From Oscillatoria sp. SIO1A7 (lineage in GTDB: Bacteria; Cyanobacteriota; Cyanobacteriia; Cyanobacteriales; Laspinemataceae), in the NCBI GenBank assembly GCA_010672965.1, contig JAAHFN010000070.1:1-35129 (forward strand): DNA of 35,129 nucleotides. Direction: 5' to 3'. The position numbers and the translations under genes were made by a program. Shown here piece after piece: positions 1-8,351 of the stretch. The first letter of the stretch is position 1. Every line of letters begins with the position of its first letter. A model generated the notes under the pieces. It was not told the DNA's origin. It worked only from the letters and a program-made list of their open reading frames with translations, and ran no database searches.

Positions 1-243
1 GAACTCTTGAAATATCTCGACTCTTTAAAAAAGAGCGTACTTTTCCAATATTCTGGTCCTGGCATTTTTTCAGGCAAGCCCGGATCGCAAAGCGACTGGC
101 TGAATTTCCACCAAAAGTTTGCGGATCTCCCAGCAACGCTTGCAAACTTAGCAAAAGATTTGCGGGAACAGTTTGGCGTTCGAGTGGAAGTTTTCGAGCA
201 GACCCCAGTCGAATCTTCAAATTTTTCTGGGTTGGGGGGTTAG
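1..243 (+). CDS. C-terminal fragment of a hypothetical protein, cut by the window edge
   Basis: The frame is open from base 1 to a TAG at 241-243. The only internal start near the edge is a TTG at position 7, so the gene most likely begins upstream of the window. The visible roughly 80 residues are soluble in character, with a helical stretch rich in Ala, Leu and Lys followed by a Glu/Val-rich segment (VRVEVFEQTP) and a Gly-rich end. I recognise no family. It precedes two further plus-strand genes with the same G+C-rich composition and is probably the first visible member of their operon. No function is assigned. Confidence 0.5.
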   Translation, partial: ELLKYLDSLKKSVLFQYSGPGIFSGKPGSQSDWLNFHQKFADLPATLANLAKDLREQFGVRVEVFEQTPVESSNFSGLGG

Positions 244-305
244 GGGTGGGTTGAAACTGGGTAATATAGATGCTTATGCCACCGACCGATACTGGCAGTT
301 AGAGC

Positions 306-740
306 ATGATTGACAGCGATATTTTTATTTGCGAAGCTTTCCGGCAAATCTTAGTCTCTCCTGCCGCCGAAGTGGAGGAAAAACTTACCGGCGCAAGGCG
401 TATGGCCATTGCCAACTATTTAATGGAAATACCCCAAGGCGACAAGCTCGACCCAGAGGAAATGGCAGACCATATTGCCGCCTTTTGCGAACTTCCGGGA
501 AATGAGGATTTAGAGAGATGGTTGGGAGAGAATTACGATCGCCTAGACCCAGAGGGAATAAATCAAATAGTCAAGAAAACTGGCGACCCCGGGGATGAAG
601 CAGACGCTCCGCCAAAACAAAACCGACCAATTTTGAGCAACGAAGGACGGGATATTTGCGAGGAATTGCAGCGCTGGGCGCGGGAAGAACGGGACAAGCA
701 AAGCAAGGGAGGAAGTCAAAATGTCTCCAACTCAAACTAG
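306..740 (+). CDS. Hypothetical acidic protein, 144 aa
   Basis: ATG start at 306, 62 bp after the preceding stop. The protein is acidic and mostly helical in appearance, with no signal peptide or membrane segment. The first 90 residues hold regular short helices; residues about 95-110 are a charged, Pro-containing linker (DPGDEADAPP); residues about 110-135 form a last helix. Its final 20 bases overlap the start of the next gene, and the strong GGAGG site for that gene lies inside its coding sequence, so the two are translationally linked. Family not recognised. Because of that linkage it probably works with the membrane protein that follows (inference). Confidence 0.6.
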   Translation: MIDSDIFICEAFRQILVSPAAEVEEKLTGARRMAIANYLMEIPQGDKLDPEEMADHIAAFCELPGNEDLERWLGENYDRLDPEGINQIVKKTGDPGDEADAPPKQNRPILSNEGRDICEELQRWAREERDKQSKGGSQNVSNSN

Positions 741-2181
741 CGCTCAAACTAGCGGCCAAACTAGCGCGCCAATCAAACTGCTGTCTCCTACCCTGCACCT
801 CTATCATTATGTGCTGCGCAAGAGCATCAACGATCGCCCGGAAAAGCTGGAAGAACGGCGCAAGTTTTTTAGGGATAATCTGCATCGACTCGCGGAACAC
901 CTGACGAGCAGCAGCGGCCAAAAAGCGGCGGATTTTATCCAATTAGTTCCGCTCGCCCCAGACCTGCCACCGTTCGACAGCGTTTTAGACCTTAGCTCCG
1001 TTCCCGCCGAGTGCAAAAAACCGGGGAGCGATCGCCTCTATTTGGAAACCGGCACGATTAGGAGTCGCCTTGCCGCCCGTCACTTGCACGATACTTATCT
1101 GCTGCGCTTGACCAGGTACGTTCCCGCCATCCACCAGGAGCAGTCGCTGCTGTTTTTTGCCAATCTCGGCGAACATATTTCCAAATTAGATCTCGAACTG
1201 GGACAAACTGTTATCCTCGCCGGCGTTGTCTCTTCTGCTCCTTCTGACCCGGACGAGATAGCCGCCGACTGTTTGACAAGCTACTTTGGACAAGCGATCG
1301 CACCCGATAGACTCACCCGTAACGAATTTCTGGGCAGCCTCTTCTATATATACGACGAAACCGCCAGAGCGAAGAATTCTTCTGACGAGTATCCTGTGGA
1401 ATCGCTCCATTTAGCTTGTGTCTTTCTCTATCAAGACCAGCAAACCGAGCAGCGAGCCGATGCCGCTTATCGAATTTTCCAAGAACTGCTGCTGGCCTAT
1501 CACAAAATTAACTATTTTTATTCTCAGAGCCTCGCCCTCAAAAAGCTCCTGGGCAAGCATTACGAAGCGATCGAGCGTCTGAGCGAGGAATACGCCGGAC
1601 AAAAATGGGATAGAGAAGCTCTCAAAAAGCTACCCCAAGATTCCCTGGAATATTACAAGAAACTTTCTTTCCTGGAAGACCAAGCCAAGTCCATTGACGT
1701 CAACTTGAAGAATTACCAGAGCTTGCTAGCAGAAATCGAGGCGGAAACCGGAGAGGCAGCGCCGCAATTTTTGACCGACTTCCAGAAGACGAGCCGCTTT
1801 TATGTGGAGCAGATAGAATCGAGCATTGGCTTTCTGAGCCCGGGGCTGCAACTGTTTGACAAGCTGATGCTGAGCGTCCAAACCCAAGCGAGCCTGGATG
1901 AAGCGGCTCTTGAAAAAGACCGAGAGCGGCGAGAGGCAAAGCTAGGACAGTTACTGACTTTTACGGGTGCGGCGATCGCAGTCGGTCAAATCGCCAACCA
2001 ACCGATCGCCAGTACGGTGGAGGTAGTTGCTGGACATATATATAAGGAGAAGCCGGAACCATCATCTCTGTCTTCTCTCTCTATTTTATGGTTTGGAGCC
2101 CTGCTGACGATCGCCGTTAGTCTGGGACTGGGTATTGCCAGCGGTCTCCTAATATATAGATGGTTTGTGAAAAGGAAATAG
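721..2181 (+). CDS. Membrane-anchored helical protein of unknown function, 486 aa
   Basis: ATG at 721 is preceded by a strong Shine-Dalgarno (GGGAGGAAG, 707-715), which fixes the start. The N-terminus carries three copies of a Thr/Ser/Gln motif (TSAQ/TSGQ/TSA) encoded by a 12-bp tandem repeat at about 730-770. The bulk is soluble, Leu/Glu/Lys-rich and probably helical. Residues about 330-410 look like coiled coil. Two hydrophobic stretches lie near the C-terminus: a weak one at about 412-435 and a clear membrane helix at about 455-480, followed by a basic tail (YRWFVKRK). The plan of a cytosolic helical domain plus one or two C-terminal membrane helices superficially resembles CorA-like proteins, but no GMN motif is present. 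Function unknown. Confidence 0.7.
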   Translation: MSPTQTSAQTSGQTSAPIKLLSPTLHLYHYVLRKSINDRPEKLEERRKFFRDNLHRLAEHLTSSSGQKAADFIQLVPLAPDLPPFDSVLDLSSVPAECKKPGSDRLYLETGTIRSRLAARHLHDTYLLRLTRYVPAIHQEQSLLFFANLGEHISKLDLELGQTVILAGVVSSAPSDPDEIAADCLTSYFGQAIAPDRLTRNEFLGSLFYIYDETARAKNSSDEYPVESLHLACVFLYQDQQTEQRADAAYRIFQELLLAYHKINYFYSQSLALKKLLGKHYEAIERLSEEYAGQKWDREALKKLPQDSLEYYKKLSFLEDQAKSIDVNLKNYQSLLAEIEAETGEAAPQFLTDFQKTSRFYVEQIESSIGFLSPGLQLFDKLMLSVQTQASLDEAALEKDRERREAKLGQLLTFTGAAIAVGQIANQPIASTVEVVAGHIYKEKPEPSSLSSLSILWFGALLTIAVSLGLGIASGLLIYRWFVKRK

Positions 2182-2220
2182 GGAATGGGCATTGGGCATT
2201 GGGCATTGGGCATTGGGAAT
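2181..2220. repeat. Heptamer tandem repeat (GGGCATT)n
   Basis: Four exact 7-bp units GGGCATT at 2187-2214 are flanked on both sides by a degenerate GGGAAT(G) unit. The array starts at the stop codon of the preceding gene. Heptameric tandem repeats of this kind (STRR-type) are common in filamentous cyanobacterial genomes, which supports a host-like origin for this end of the window. Confidence 0.85.
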
Positions 2221-2232
2221 AGCTGCTAATCC

Positions 2233-2256
2233 GGCGGAGAGTTTTGAACTCCCGCC
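2233..2256. terminator. GC-rich hairpin after the first operon
   Basis: GGCGGAGAGTT (2233-2243) pairs with AACTCCCGCC (2247-2256) around a TTG loop, with one bulged base. No T-run follows on either strand, so it is either a rho-independent-like element lacking its tail or a dispersed REP-type hairpin. The rest of the gap (2257-2364) contains only a 26-codon open frame (2280-2360), which I do not call as a gene. Confidence 0.45.
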
Positions 2257-2364
2257 TATCGGTCTAAAGAGATGCAGACATGCTGGACCAAGCTATGCAA
2301 GAGCTGAGACGGCTAGGATGGTCTGCGACATGGGGGCGTTTATTTTTGAAGGCTCGTTAAGTAG

Positions 2365-2657
2365 TTAAGCAAAATTAATTGTATATTCTCCTTGCCCAAA
2401 GTTTATAAGAATGTTTTCTACAGCCTCTTCCAAATGAGATAAACTTTCATACGCATCTATAGGCAACCATTTATATTTTATAAATCGCCATAATATCTCT
2501 ATAATATTTAGTTGGGGAGAATATGTAGGCAAAAAGAAAATGTCTAGTCCCTTCTTACTCCATTCCTCTTCTTTATCCCAAAGTAAGTTATTTTGATGAA
2601 CGGAAGAATTATCCATTACCAATACCGTGTTTTTCGTAATTTTTTCGCAAAAATTAT
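2365..2657 (-). pseudogene. IS630-family transposase remnant (C-terminal DDE half)
   Basis: On the minus strand the frame encodes the C-terminal catalytic part of an IS630/Tc1-type transposase: TVLVMDNSSVH (second catalytic Asp) followed by FLPTYSPQLNIIEILW (last acidic catalytic residue, Glu) and the usual helical tail. Recognisable similarity begins at about 2657. Further upstream the frame is still open but no longer looks like transposase, and the N-terminal helix-turn-helix and first catalytic Asp are missing. No terminal inverted repeats are seen. This is a dead fragment left by an insertion and deletion. Confidence 0.85.
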
Positions 2658-2770
2658 CGAGGGAAAAACGGGGTTTTGGAAGGTGGCGATGGAACTGTGT
2701 TGCTTTAGGCCAAGGACGCAGAATTAGAGCAATTTGCCGTGCGATCGCTTACCATAGCTTAAAGTAAAAA

Positions 2771-3247
2771 GTGACTGTGCAGCCAAATTTAAACATTTAC
2801 TCGCTGCTATATGAAAATATGAAATTTAGAAAATATAGTCTATTTTCAATTATACTTTATAAATTGGGCAAGTCACTCTTAATGCGAGGCTCTTACCCTA
2901 AAGCAATTCAAATTTTAGAAAAATGCCGTATTTTGCTGCAAGGTAATGGCAATTCAACTTTGCTGGCGCTAACTTTTTTTGATCTTGCTGGTCTTTATCA
3001 TAAAATTCATCGATTGGAAAAGTCTAGGCTATTTTATAAAGACGCTTTACGGCTTTTTCGTCGCTTAGGACATCTAGACTCTGTAGCAGACGCTGCGATC
3101 GCATTAGGAAATGTAGAACTTCAACTCGGGCAGCTTCAGCAAGCGAAAAGGCGCTTAGAGGAAGTTAGAGAGTATTATGCGAACAATCAAAATAGACTAA
3201 AAGAGATTAATAAGCTGCTAAAAGTCGCTGAGCGACTTACTCAATAA
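2771..3247 (+). CDS. Small TPR-repeat protein, 158 aa
   Basis: The frame starts at GTG 2771. At least two tetratricopeptide-type helical pairs are visible: about residues 34-65 (LGKSLLMRGSYPKAIQILEK), 65-95 (LAGLYHKIHRLEKSRLFYKD) and 105-140 (ALGNVELQLGQLQQAKRRLE). The spacing of Gly/Ala/Tyr is typical of TPR scaffolds, which mediate protein-protein contacts. Residues 1-25 are not TPR-like, and a later ATG (M17) is possible. It is shorter than usual cyanobacterial TPR proteins and may be a fragment of one. Partner unknown. It follows the IS630 remnant and precedes another small plus-strand gene. Confidence 0.6.
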   Translation: MTVQPNLNIYSLLYENMKFRKYSLFSIILYKLGKSLLMRGSYPKAIQILEKCRILLQGNGNSTLLALTFFDLAGLYHKIHRLEKSRLFYKDALRLFRRLGHLDSVADAAIALGNVELQLGQLQQAKRRLEEVREYYANNQNRLKEINKLLKVAERLTQ

Positions 3248-3315
3248 GCTTGAAATTAACAAGTCAAAGTAAAATTTATGTTAGTACCAGCACGGGATGA
3301 ATTACCAAAAAGCAT

Positions 3316-3606
3316 ATGGGAAATAAAGCAAATAAGCTAGAAGGTTTAAGCCTGAAGTTAGAAGGTCTAAGTCTAACTAGAAAAGCTCGCATTTTGCTTA
3401 ACATAAGAGATTCGTGCTATAAGTTAGGGGGCTCTTATCGCGACTGGGCTGGCCATAATTGGTGCCTTGAAGACGTTCTGCAAGAGTTGAAGCAATTGCC
3501 TCATATTTCTAGTAAATTAGAGGCTAGACGGCAGAGGCAGCAGTGCTTGCGACGCAAATCAAAACGAAGAAAAAAACGTCAAAGACATCGCCATAGATCT
3601 TTTTGA
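3316..3606 (+). CDS. Hypothetical small protein with strongly basic tail, 96 aa
   Basis: ATG at 3316. The N-terminus has a tandem duplication (KLEGLSLKLEGLSL). The middle is a short helical domain with Trp and Cys (DWAGHNWCLEDVLQELKQL). The last 30 residues are almost all Arg, Lys, Gln and His. The tail suggests nucleic-acid binding, but that is inference from composition alone. Not recognised as any family. It lies 68 bp after the TPR gene on the same strand. Confidence 0.4.
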   Translation: MGNKANKLEGLSLKLEGLSLTRKARILLNIRDSCYKLGGSYRDWAGHNWCLEDVLQELKQLPHISSKLEARRQRQQCLRRKSKRRKKRQRHRHRSF

Positions 3607-3699
3607 CTTTAAAACAATCGAATTAGACCAATCAGCAAAAATGATAGAAATGATAATGCAAAATGAGCATTTTTAATTTTTTTGTGAGCAAAATTACAT

Positions 3700-3993
3700 T
3701 TAATAGTTAAGTTTAAAAACGTTTTTTCGATTAAATTTGTATTTATTTAGCTTTTTAAAACTTGCGCTCAAGCCATACTTAATTGCTAAATTTTGTACTG
3801 GCCTAAAAAATACTGCATAATGCTCGATCGACGCGATTGCTTTAGACAAAAAAAGGCTGCTTTCGGAGGCTTTGCAAATCCTCAGCGATTTATTGACCGC
3901 CGCCATTATCTCTCCCACCCGAGGATATGGATCGCCGATTCCAGTGCGTAATGGCGTATAGAATAGCTGTAGGATATAGTTTTTGCAGGTCAA
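3700..3993 (-). CDS. Hypothetical protein, at most 97 aa, doubtful
   Basis: This minus-strand frame lies 55 bp downstream of the dioxygenase gene and could be the last member of that operon. The full frame needs a TTG start at 3993; an internal ATG at 3906 would give 68 residues. The sequence is basic and partly hydrophobic (IASIEHYAVFFRPVQNLAIKYGLS) with no recognised motif. It may be a real small gene or simply open sequence. Confidence 0.3.
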   Translation of the reverse strand: MTCKNYILQLFYTPLRTGIGDPYPRVGEIMAAVNKSLRICKASESSLFLSKAIASIEHYAVFFRPVQNLAIKYGLSASFKKLNKYKFNRKNVFKLNY

Positions 3994-4048
3994 CTTTGCT
4001 ACGCTTTTTATTTATTATTTAAAATAGCAAAAATAACTTTAGTGCAAT

Positions 4049-4840
4049 TTAACTTTTTGTGCTTAATCCTGATAAGGCATAAAAGACTAAACTATTGCGG
4101 TAGCCACCTAATTTTGTAGGTGTAATTGGAGTGACTCTATGCAAGTTTCTATAAGCAGGGTAAACAATGGCTGAATTGTTGGCACAATCAAAAGTTAGAC
4201 CATAATCTGGTACTGTCAAATTTCCCCCTGTTGAATTTTTTCTTGTAGTAAAAATTATGTTAACGCAGGGCAAATTTGCTGCGTCCCTGTGATATGGAGC
4301 AGCAATATTGAAATTTGAAATCGATGAAGTAAACAATTTTGAAAATCGAAAGCGATCGGCAACTTTGGCATTTAGTGTTTTTATCTGATTGTCATATATA
4401 TTTGGGGCAATGTTTTTAATAAGTTCTTCACCTTTTCTAGCAAGCAGCAACATGGCTTTAATGAAATTTTGCGCTGACTGTTCTCTGTGTACGGCGCTGA
4501 TATTTGGCATTGGCCGTCGCAGGTGAGCTTTTGCAGGAATGGCTCCAAGAATGCAAGAATGCTGCTCGACATTAAAATATTCCCATGCTCCAGCTTCGTT
4601 TTTTGTGCCTAATGGCGTGCGGCGAACCATTGTTGTTTTAGGAACGCGCTCTGACAAAAGCTCTGAGTTAGCGTATTTTAACACCTTAGCAACATCTTGG
4701 CTAACGCAATGCACGAAAAAACCTAACACTTCTCCATTGTGCGTAAATATTGTCGATTCTGTTACGTTAGGAGCAATGTTGTTTGCAATGTCTCCAGTTT
4801 TTATTTGATGAGCTACTGGAACTAATTCAACCGATTTCAT
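4049..4840 (-). CDS. 2-oxoglutarate/Fe(II) dioxygenase, TET/JBP-like
   Basis: Predicted non-haem iron dioxygenase that would oxidise a substrate using 2-oxoglutarate and oxygen. The catalytic signature is in the C-terminal half of 263 residues: His184 and Asp186 (YHRDAANLP) for iron, a GGNLTVPDYG turn at about 205-214, distal His234 (NLHRVTPI) for iron, and Arg248 (GYRNSLVFYA) placed to bind 2-oxoglutarate. This spacing and the GG-x-L turn resemble the JBP1/TET group that oxidises the methyl group of thymine or 5-methylcytosine in DNA, and phages are known to encode such enzymes. Its start overlaps the end of the ParB-domain gene by 14 bases, so the two are probably translationally coupled. 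DNA as substrate is an inference; a protein or nucleotide hydroxylase remains possible. No methyltransferase gene is in the window. Confidence 0.75.
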   Translation of the reverse strand: MKSVELVPVAHQIKTGDIANNIAPNVTESTIFTHNGEVLGFFVHCVSQDVAKVLKYANSELLSERVPKTTMVRRTPLGTKNEAGAWEYFNVEQHSCILGAIPAKAHLRRPMPNISAVHREQSAQNFIKAMLLLARKGEELIKNIAPNIYDNQIKTLNAKVADRFRFSKLFTSSISNFNIAAPYHRDAANLPCVNIIFTTRKNSTGGNLTVPDYGLTFDCANNSAIVYPAYRNLHRVTPITPTKLGGYRNSLVFYALSGLSTKS

Positions 4841-5435
4841 TTTTTAATGCCTCTACGAAAATAAGTCCGATGTAAACTCCTTGTTTTTTGGCAGAAGATA
4901 TTAATTTTAACGCCTCTTCGTAGTCTTCTAATTTAAAATCAATCATAATAGATTTTCTAGAACCTTCTTGCATTTTATCAGCCGCTTCGCTAACGGAGTC
5001 TAAATCCGGCATTTCTACAGCAAAGTCTTCGTGTTCTAAGCTTATAAGGTCTTCTACTTCATCTATGCTCCATCCTAAAGCGGGCAGCAACTCATCGTTA
5101 ATTTCTTCTAATTCTAAGCTTAACAACTTTTCGTCCCATTCTGCCAGTTCTGCCATGCGGTTGACGCTGAGGCGAAAAGCTTTAACTTGCTGTTCCGTCA
5201 AGTCGTCTGCCAGCACAACTGGAACTTTTGGTAATTTAAGCAGATTGGCAGCTTTTATTCTCAGATGCCCGTCCACAACTTCGCCGTCAGAACGTACTAT
5301 TATCGGCACTTTAAATCCAAATTCTTTAATTGCAGATGCAATTTTAGGGACTGCATCATCGTTGACTCTTGGATTGCGAGCATAAGGAATTAATTTTTGA
5401 AGAGGCCAATATTGGATTTCAAGTTCTTCTTTCAT
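4827..5435 (-). CDS. ParB/Srx-fold domain protein, 202 aa
   Basis: Residues about 10-105 match the ParB N-terminal fold: the PLQKLIPYARNPRVND entry, then IKEFGFKVPIIV, the GEVVDGHLRIKAA box that binds nucleotide in this superfamily, and QVKAFRLSVNRMAELAEWD. This version is the one often found fused to, or beside, DNA methyltransferases in phages and mobile elements, rather than the chromosome-segregation ParB. There is no helix-turn-helix region of segregation type. The C-terminal 60 residues form a separate small domain ending in a beta-rich segment (SIMIDFKLEDYEEALKLI). The dioxygenase gene starts inside its 3' end. Inference: it may guide or assist modification of phage DNA by that enzyme. 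Upstream bases 5436-5532 hold a HIP1-like site and no gene. Confidence 0.85.
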   Translation of the reverse strand: MKEELEIQYWPLQKLIPYARNPRVNDDAVPKIASAIKEFGFKVPIIVRSDGEVVDGHLRIKAANLLKLPKVPVVLADDLTEQQVKAFRLSVNRMAELAEWDEKLLSLELEEINDELLPALGWSIDEVEDLISLEHEDFAVEMPDLDSVSEAADKMQEGSRKSIMIDFKLEDYEEALKLISSAKKQGVYIGLIFVEALKNEIG

Positions 5436-5532
5436 TTTGTGTTTTGTTACCTAAAAAGAACCAGCAGAATTGTCGCGATCGCATATTGATGATGATAATG
5501 AGAATAGTTTATATGCCTAAGTATTGAGCCGA

Positions 5533-8001
5533 TTAAAAATTTAGCCTGTTGACACCTGGCAATTCGGGCAATTGGCCGATTTCTGTGTTTCGCCTAATAA
5601 ACTGCCGCGCAATTTCACCTGTTAGATTCCTGTCGTTGCTAGATTGACGCCTTGTTTTGAATTGTAATTTTGACGGTATTATAGCACCCACTTCTAATTT
5701 TGTGCCTGACTCTACAATTACAGGTGAATTGTTGACGCTCCCTAAAAATTGAATTGCAAAGCTAATGTTTTTAATAACTCGCTGCCGCCTTTCTCCAGAA
5801 ACAAAATAGACGAGTCTATCTCCAGGACGCCAATTAAATCTGGCACCTCGCACGGTCAAATTTTCTTGTAAAGCGGAAGTGTTATCTATCGATAAGTCTG
5901 TAAGGAGACCTCTTTCTACCTCTCTTAACGTTTTTGCGCCTTCATAGTTTACTGTGCCTTCTACAAAATCTTCCCCGCCTTCAACTTTCACCGACGGCTT
6001 ATTAGCTGTTTTTACAATGACAATAGTTGTTTCCTCAATGTCTTTGTCTGAGCTGCCATTAAAGTCTTCTTTAGAAGTTTTCCATAAAGGGGGCATTTGA
6101 GGTATTGGGTTTGGGCGTCCCGAAGAAAGTGAAAAATTAGTTTCCTTAAATCGATCTTGAAAGTCATTTGGTCCTTTAGAGACTTGCCGTGTCTCTTGCC
6201 GCACGAATCTGTCTGGGGCATTTGACTGTTCGTATCTAGACTGACTTTGTAAATATTGAGAATTATAAGTGTTTTTAGAAGGTAAAATATTAATTTTTGA
6301 CCAACTCCAAGATTCTTCTCCAGCAGTAAGGAACGGTTGCGCTGGGTCTGCATCTTCGTTTCCTGGCAAATAATCTGGATTGGGTGCAAAAATTAATCCC
6401 TGCATTCTTGTAGCTTCCTGAGAAACAAAATAAGGTTCTGAAAATTTTAATTGAGAATTGGACGCATCAAAATATTCTACACTTCCATCAGGCAAGCATC
6501 GTTTTTCTATTTCCCAAGGAGGAAGATAGCGATCGCCTGTGCCTTCAGAACCTGTATAGTATCGAAAATAAGGCTCCGCTTTAACTCCATGCTGCTTAAT
6601 AAAGGAAACTTTTTTCCAAAAATAGGCTTGCAATTTTTGCTCTAGCCTGGTTTTTTCTTCTCCGCCAGCATTAGCTATTTCTTTAGTTAGCCTGACCGTT
6701 TCTAATTGTTGGCTTTCTCGCAGCAAAGGGAGCATTTCATAGCCGTTTTCGGAATATCCTATTTGCCGACCTTCTCCGTCGTAAATATAAGCTTTAGTAG
6801 ATTTTTTTTTAATTCCCCACCAATCTGATATTGAAGGGGCGGTCCATTTGTTTTCGCTGTCAGTAGCATTGATTCCTAATAACCCGACAATGCCATAAGT
6901 GACAGCTTCTTCTTCTACGGGCAATCCGTCTAAAAAAGTTCTGATTGTTTTGTGGCGATCGTAAGCATTAGAAGATGAAACTGTTACGTCTCTAATTTTG
7001 CCTTCAGGCGGCTGCTTTGGATCGTTATAACCTTCAAAAACAATAGTTTTTTCTCTTTGTCTTTGTGCGTCTTCAGCATCTTCTTGTTGAAAATTATTTT
7101 CTGATTTTTCTGTCAAAAAATCTCCTACTACTTTTTTATAAGGCCATATAATTGAAGAAGGTATGATGTTGCTGGTGTTTTCGTCTCGCAGATCTAAATT
7201 AACTGGCATGAATGAGATTGACGCATCGCTATCTCTTTTTCTATATCCAGCATATGTAGATTCAATATTGGATATAATTTCCCATTCTAACACGGTTCTT
7301 ATTGGAGTTCCGAGCCATTTTTTTGCTTTTACTCCATTTATTTGACAATAATCTAAAAAATAACCATATTTAGTATTACCAGCATAGCGAATTTTTTGAT
7401 TTGATTCAGACAAAAAATCAGTCGTTTCGCTTGCATTAGCGCTATCGTCAATCTCGACCGACACAGGCGGACCTAAGTAATTTCCCCCTGCTTTTTTGGC
7501 TATTTTAGTCAAATAAATTTTAGATTTACGCGCGATCGCTTCAGTTGAAGACCCTTCTTTTGGGCAGGTTTCTGACAACGAACGATCGCGATCGCTGTCT
7601 AGCAAAGGTACTTTTTGAGAAATCCAAGCCTCATGTTTACCTTGCAATTCTAAAGTCACCTCTATGCTTGGACTTAATAAATCTGATAGTTTTATTTCTA
7701 CAATTTTTAAGCTAGAAACTCTAAAGCCAACTTCAAACAATCTTATTTCTATCCCTGGGGATAAGTTTTTGACTACTTCTGCACGGCAGCCTGCTGGCGC
7801 TTTAAAAACTACCGCGCTTTTAGGATGACTTTCAAAAGAAAAAGAAACGGCAAGTTCTCCTTCTACTGACAGTTTTTTCAGATCGGACAGTTCATTTAAA
7901 AAAGAGAATAAATTAGCACTAATGTTAAGGTCGTTACTTTTGCCAATAATTTTGAACGAGCCATTAGGATTGCTTTTGTTTGACAAAGAGCTTGGTATCA
8001 T
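5533..8001 (-). CDS. Large phage structural protein, probable tail/baseplate, 822 aa
   Basis: The start ATG at 8001 overlaps the previous gene's stop by four bases (ATGA). No signal peptide or membrane helix. The N-terminal 130 residues are beta-rich (LELQGKHEAWI), the middle is polar with many Tyr, Trp and Asn, and the C-terminal 120 residues (VRGARFNWRPGDRLVYFVSG) look like another beta domain. The size and the neighbouring 1048-aa protein fit tail-tip, hub or fibre components of a siphophage. I cannot name a family, so the structural call is inference from size, composition and context. Confidence 0.55.
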   Translation of the reverse strand: MIPSSLSNKSNPNGSFKIIGKSNDLNISANLFSFLNELSDLKKLSVEGELAVSFSFESHPKSAVVFKAPAGCRAEVVKNLSPGIEIRLFEVGFRVSSLKIVEIKLSDLLSPSIEVTLELQGKHEAWISQKVPLLDSDRDRSLSETCPKEGSSTEAIARKSKIYLTKIAKKAGGNYLGPPVSVEIDDSANASETTDFLSESNQKIRYAGNTKYGYFLDYCQINGVKAKKWLGTPIRTVLEWEIISNIESTYAGYRKRDSDASISFMPVNLDLRDENTSNIIPSSIIWPYKKVVGDFLTEKSENNFQQEDAEDAQRQREKTIVFEGYNDPKQPPEGKIRDVTVSSSNAYDRHKTIRTFLDGLPVEEEAVTYGIVGLLGINATDSENKWTAPSISDWWGIKKKSTKAYIYDGEGRQIGYSENGYEMLPLLRESQQLETVRLTKEIANAGGEEKTRLEQKLQAYFWKKVSFIKQHGVKAEPYFRYYTGSEGTGDRYLPPWEIEKRCLPDGSVEYFDASNSQLKFSEPYFVSQEATRMQGLIFAPNPDYLPGNEDADPAQPFLTAGEESWSWSKINILPSKNTYNSQYLQSQSRYEQSNAPDRFVRQETRQVSKGPNDFQDRFKETNFSLSSGRPNPIPQMPPLWKTSKEDFNGSSDKDIEETTIVIVKTANKPSVKVEGGEDFVEGTVNYEGAKTLREVERGLLTDLSIDNTSALQENLTVRGARFNWRPGDRLVYFVSGERRQRVIKNISFAIQFLGSVNNSPVIVESGTKLEVGAIIPSKLQFKTRRQSSNDRNLTGEIARQFIRRNTEIGQLPELPGVNRLNF

Positions 8002-8336
8002 GTATAAAGCTTAATAAATATTTTTTGCTGATAAGGGTCGTGCAAAAATTCGCCTGGTTGAACTTTTTCGAGTTCCAGGTAAGCAGACGGACAATAAACT
8101 CGTCCTTCTTCGTCTTCAATTCTATCTGCAATTTCAATTTTAGATGCGTCTAAAACAATTGTATTGTTTGGTAAATTTTCACTGTTTAAACGGGGGGCTG
8201 TTTTTGCCGAGCTATTTTTATATACAATGCCAATAACGATTGGTATTGAGTTAAAGCTTTGCGTAAGCCCTAAAAGAGTTTTTTTGCTTGAATTGCTTGA
8301 AGGATAGTTGTCATTGCAAATTCCAATTAAAGCCAT
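7998..8336 (-). CDS. Hypothetical small phage protein, 112 aa
   Basis: It lies between two large structural genes, 15 bp after the first and overlapping the second by ATGA, so it is clearly part of the same transcript. The sequence is a mixed beta/polar small protein with no membrane segment, ending in FIKLYT. It may be a small baseplate or tail-tip component. No family recognised. Confidence 0.6.
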   Translation of the reverse strand: MALIGICNDNYPSSNSSKKTLLGLTQSFNSIPIVIGIVYKNSSAKTAPRLNSENLPNNTIVLDASKIEIADRIEDEEGRVYCPSAYLELEKVQPGEFLHDPYQQKIFIKLYT

Positions 8337-8351
8337 TATTATACTTGACTA

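Noticed and set aside
2233-2262. T-arm-like hairpin (GGGAG TTCAAAA CTCTC on the minus strand) as a tRNA end
   Set aside because: No matching acceptor stem, anticodon arm or D-arm could be placed upstream; it is a simple hairpin.
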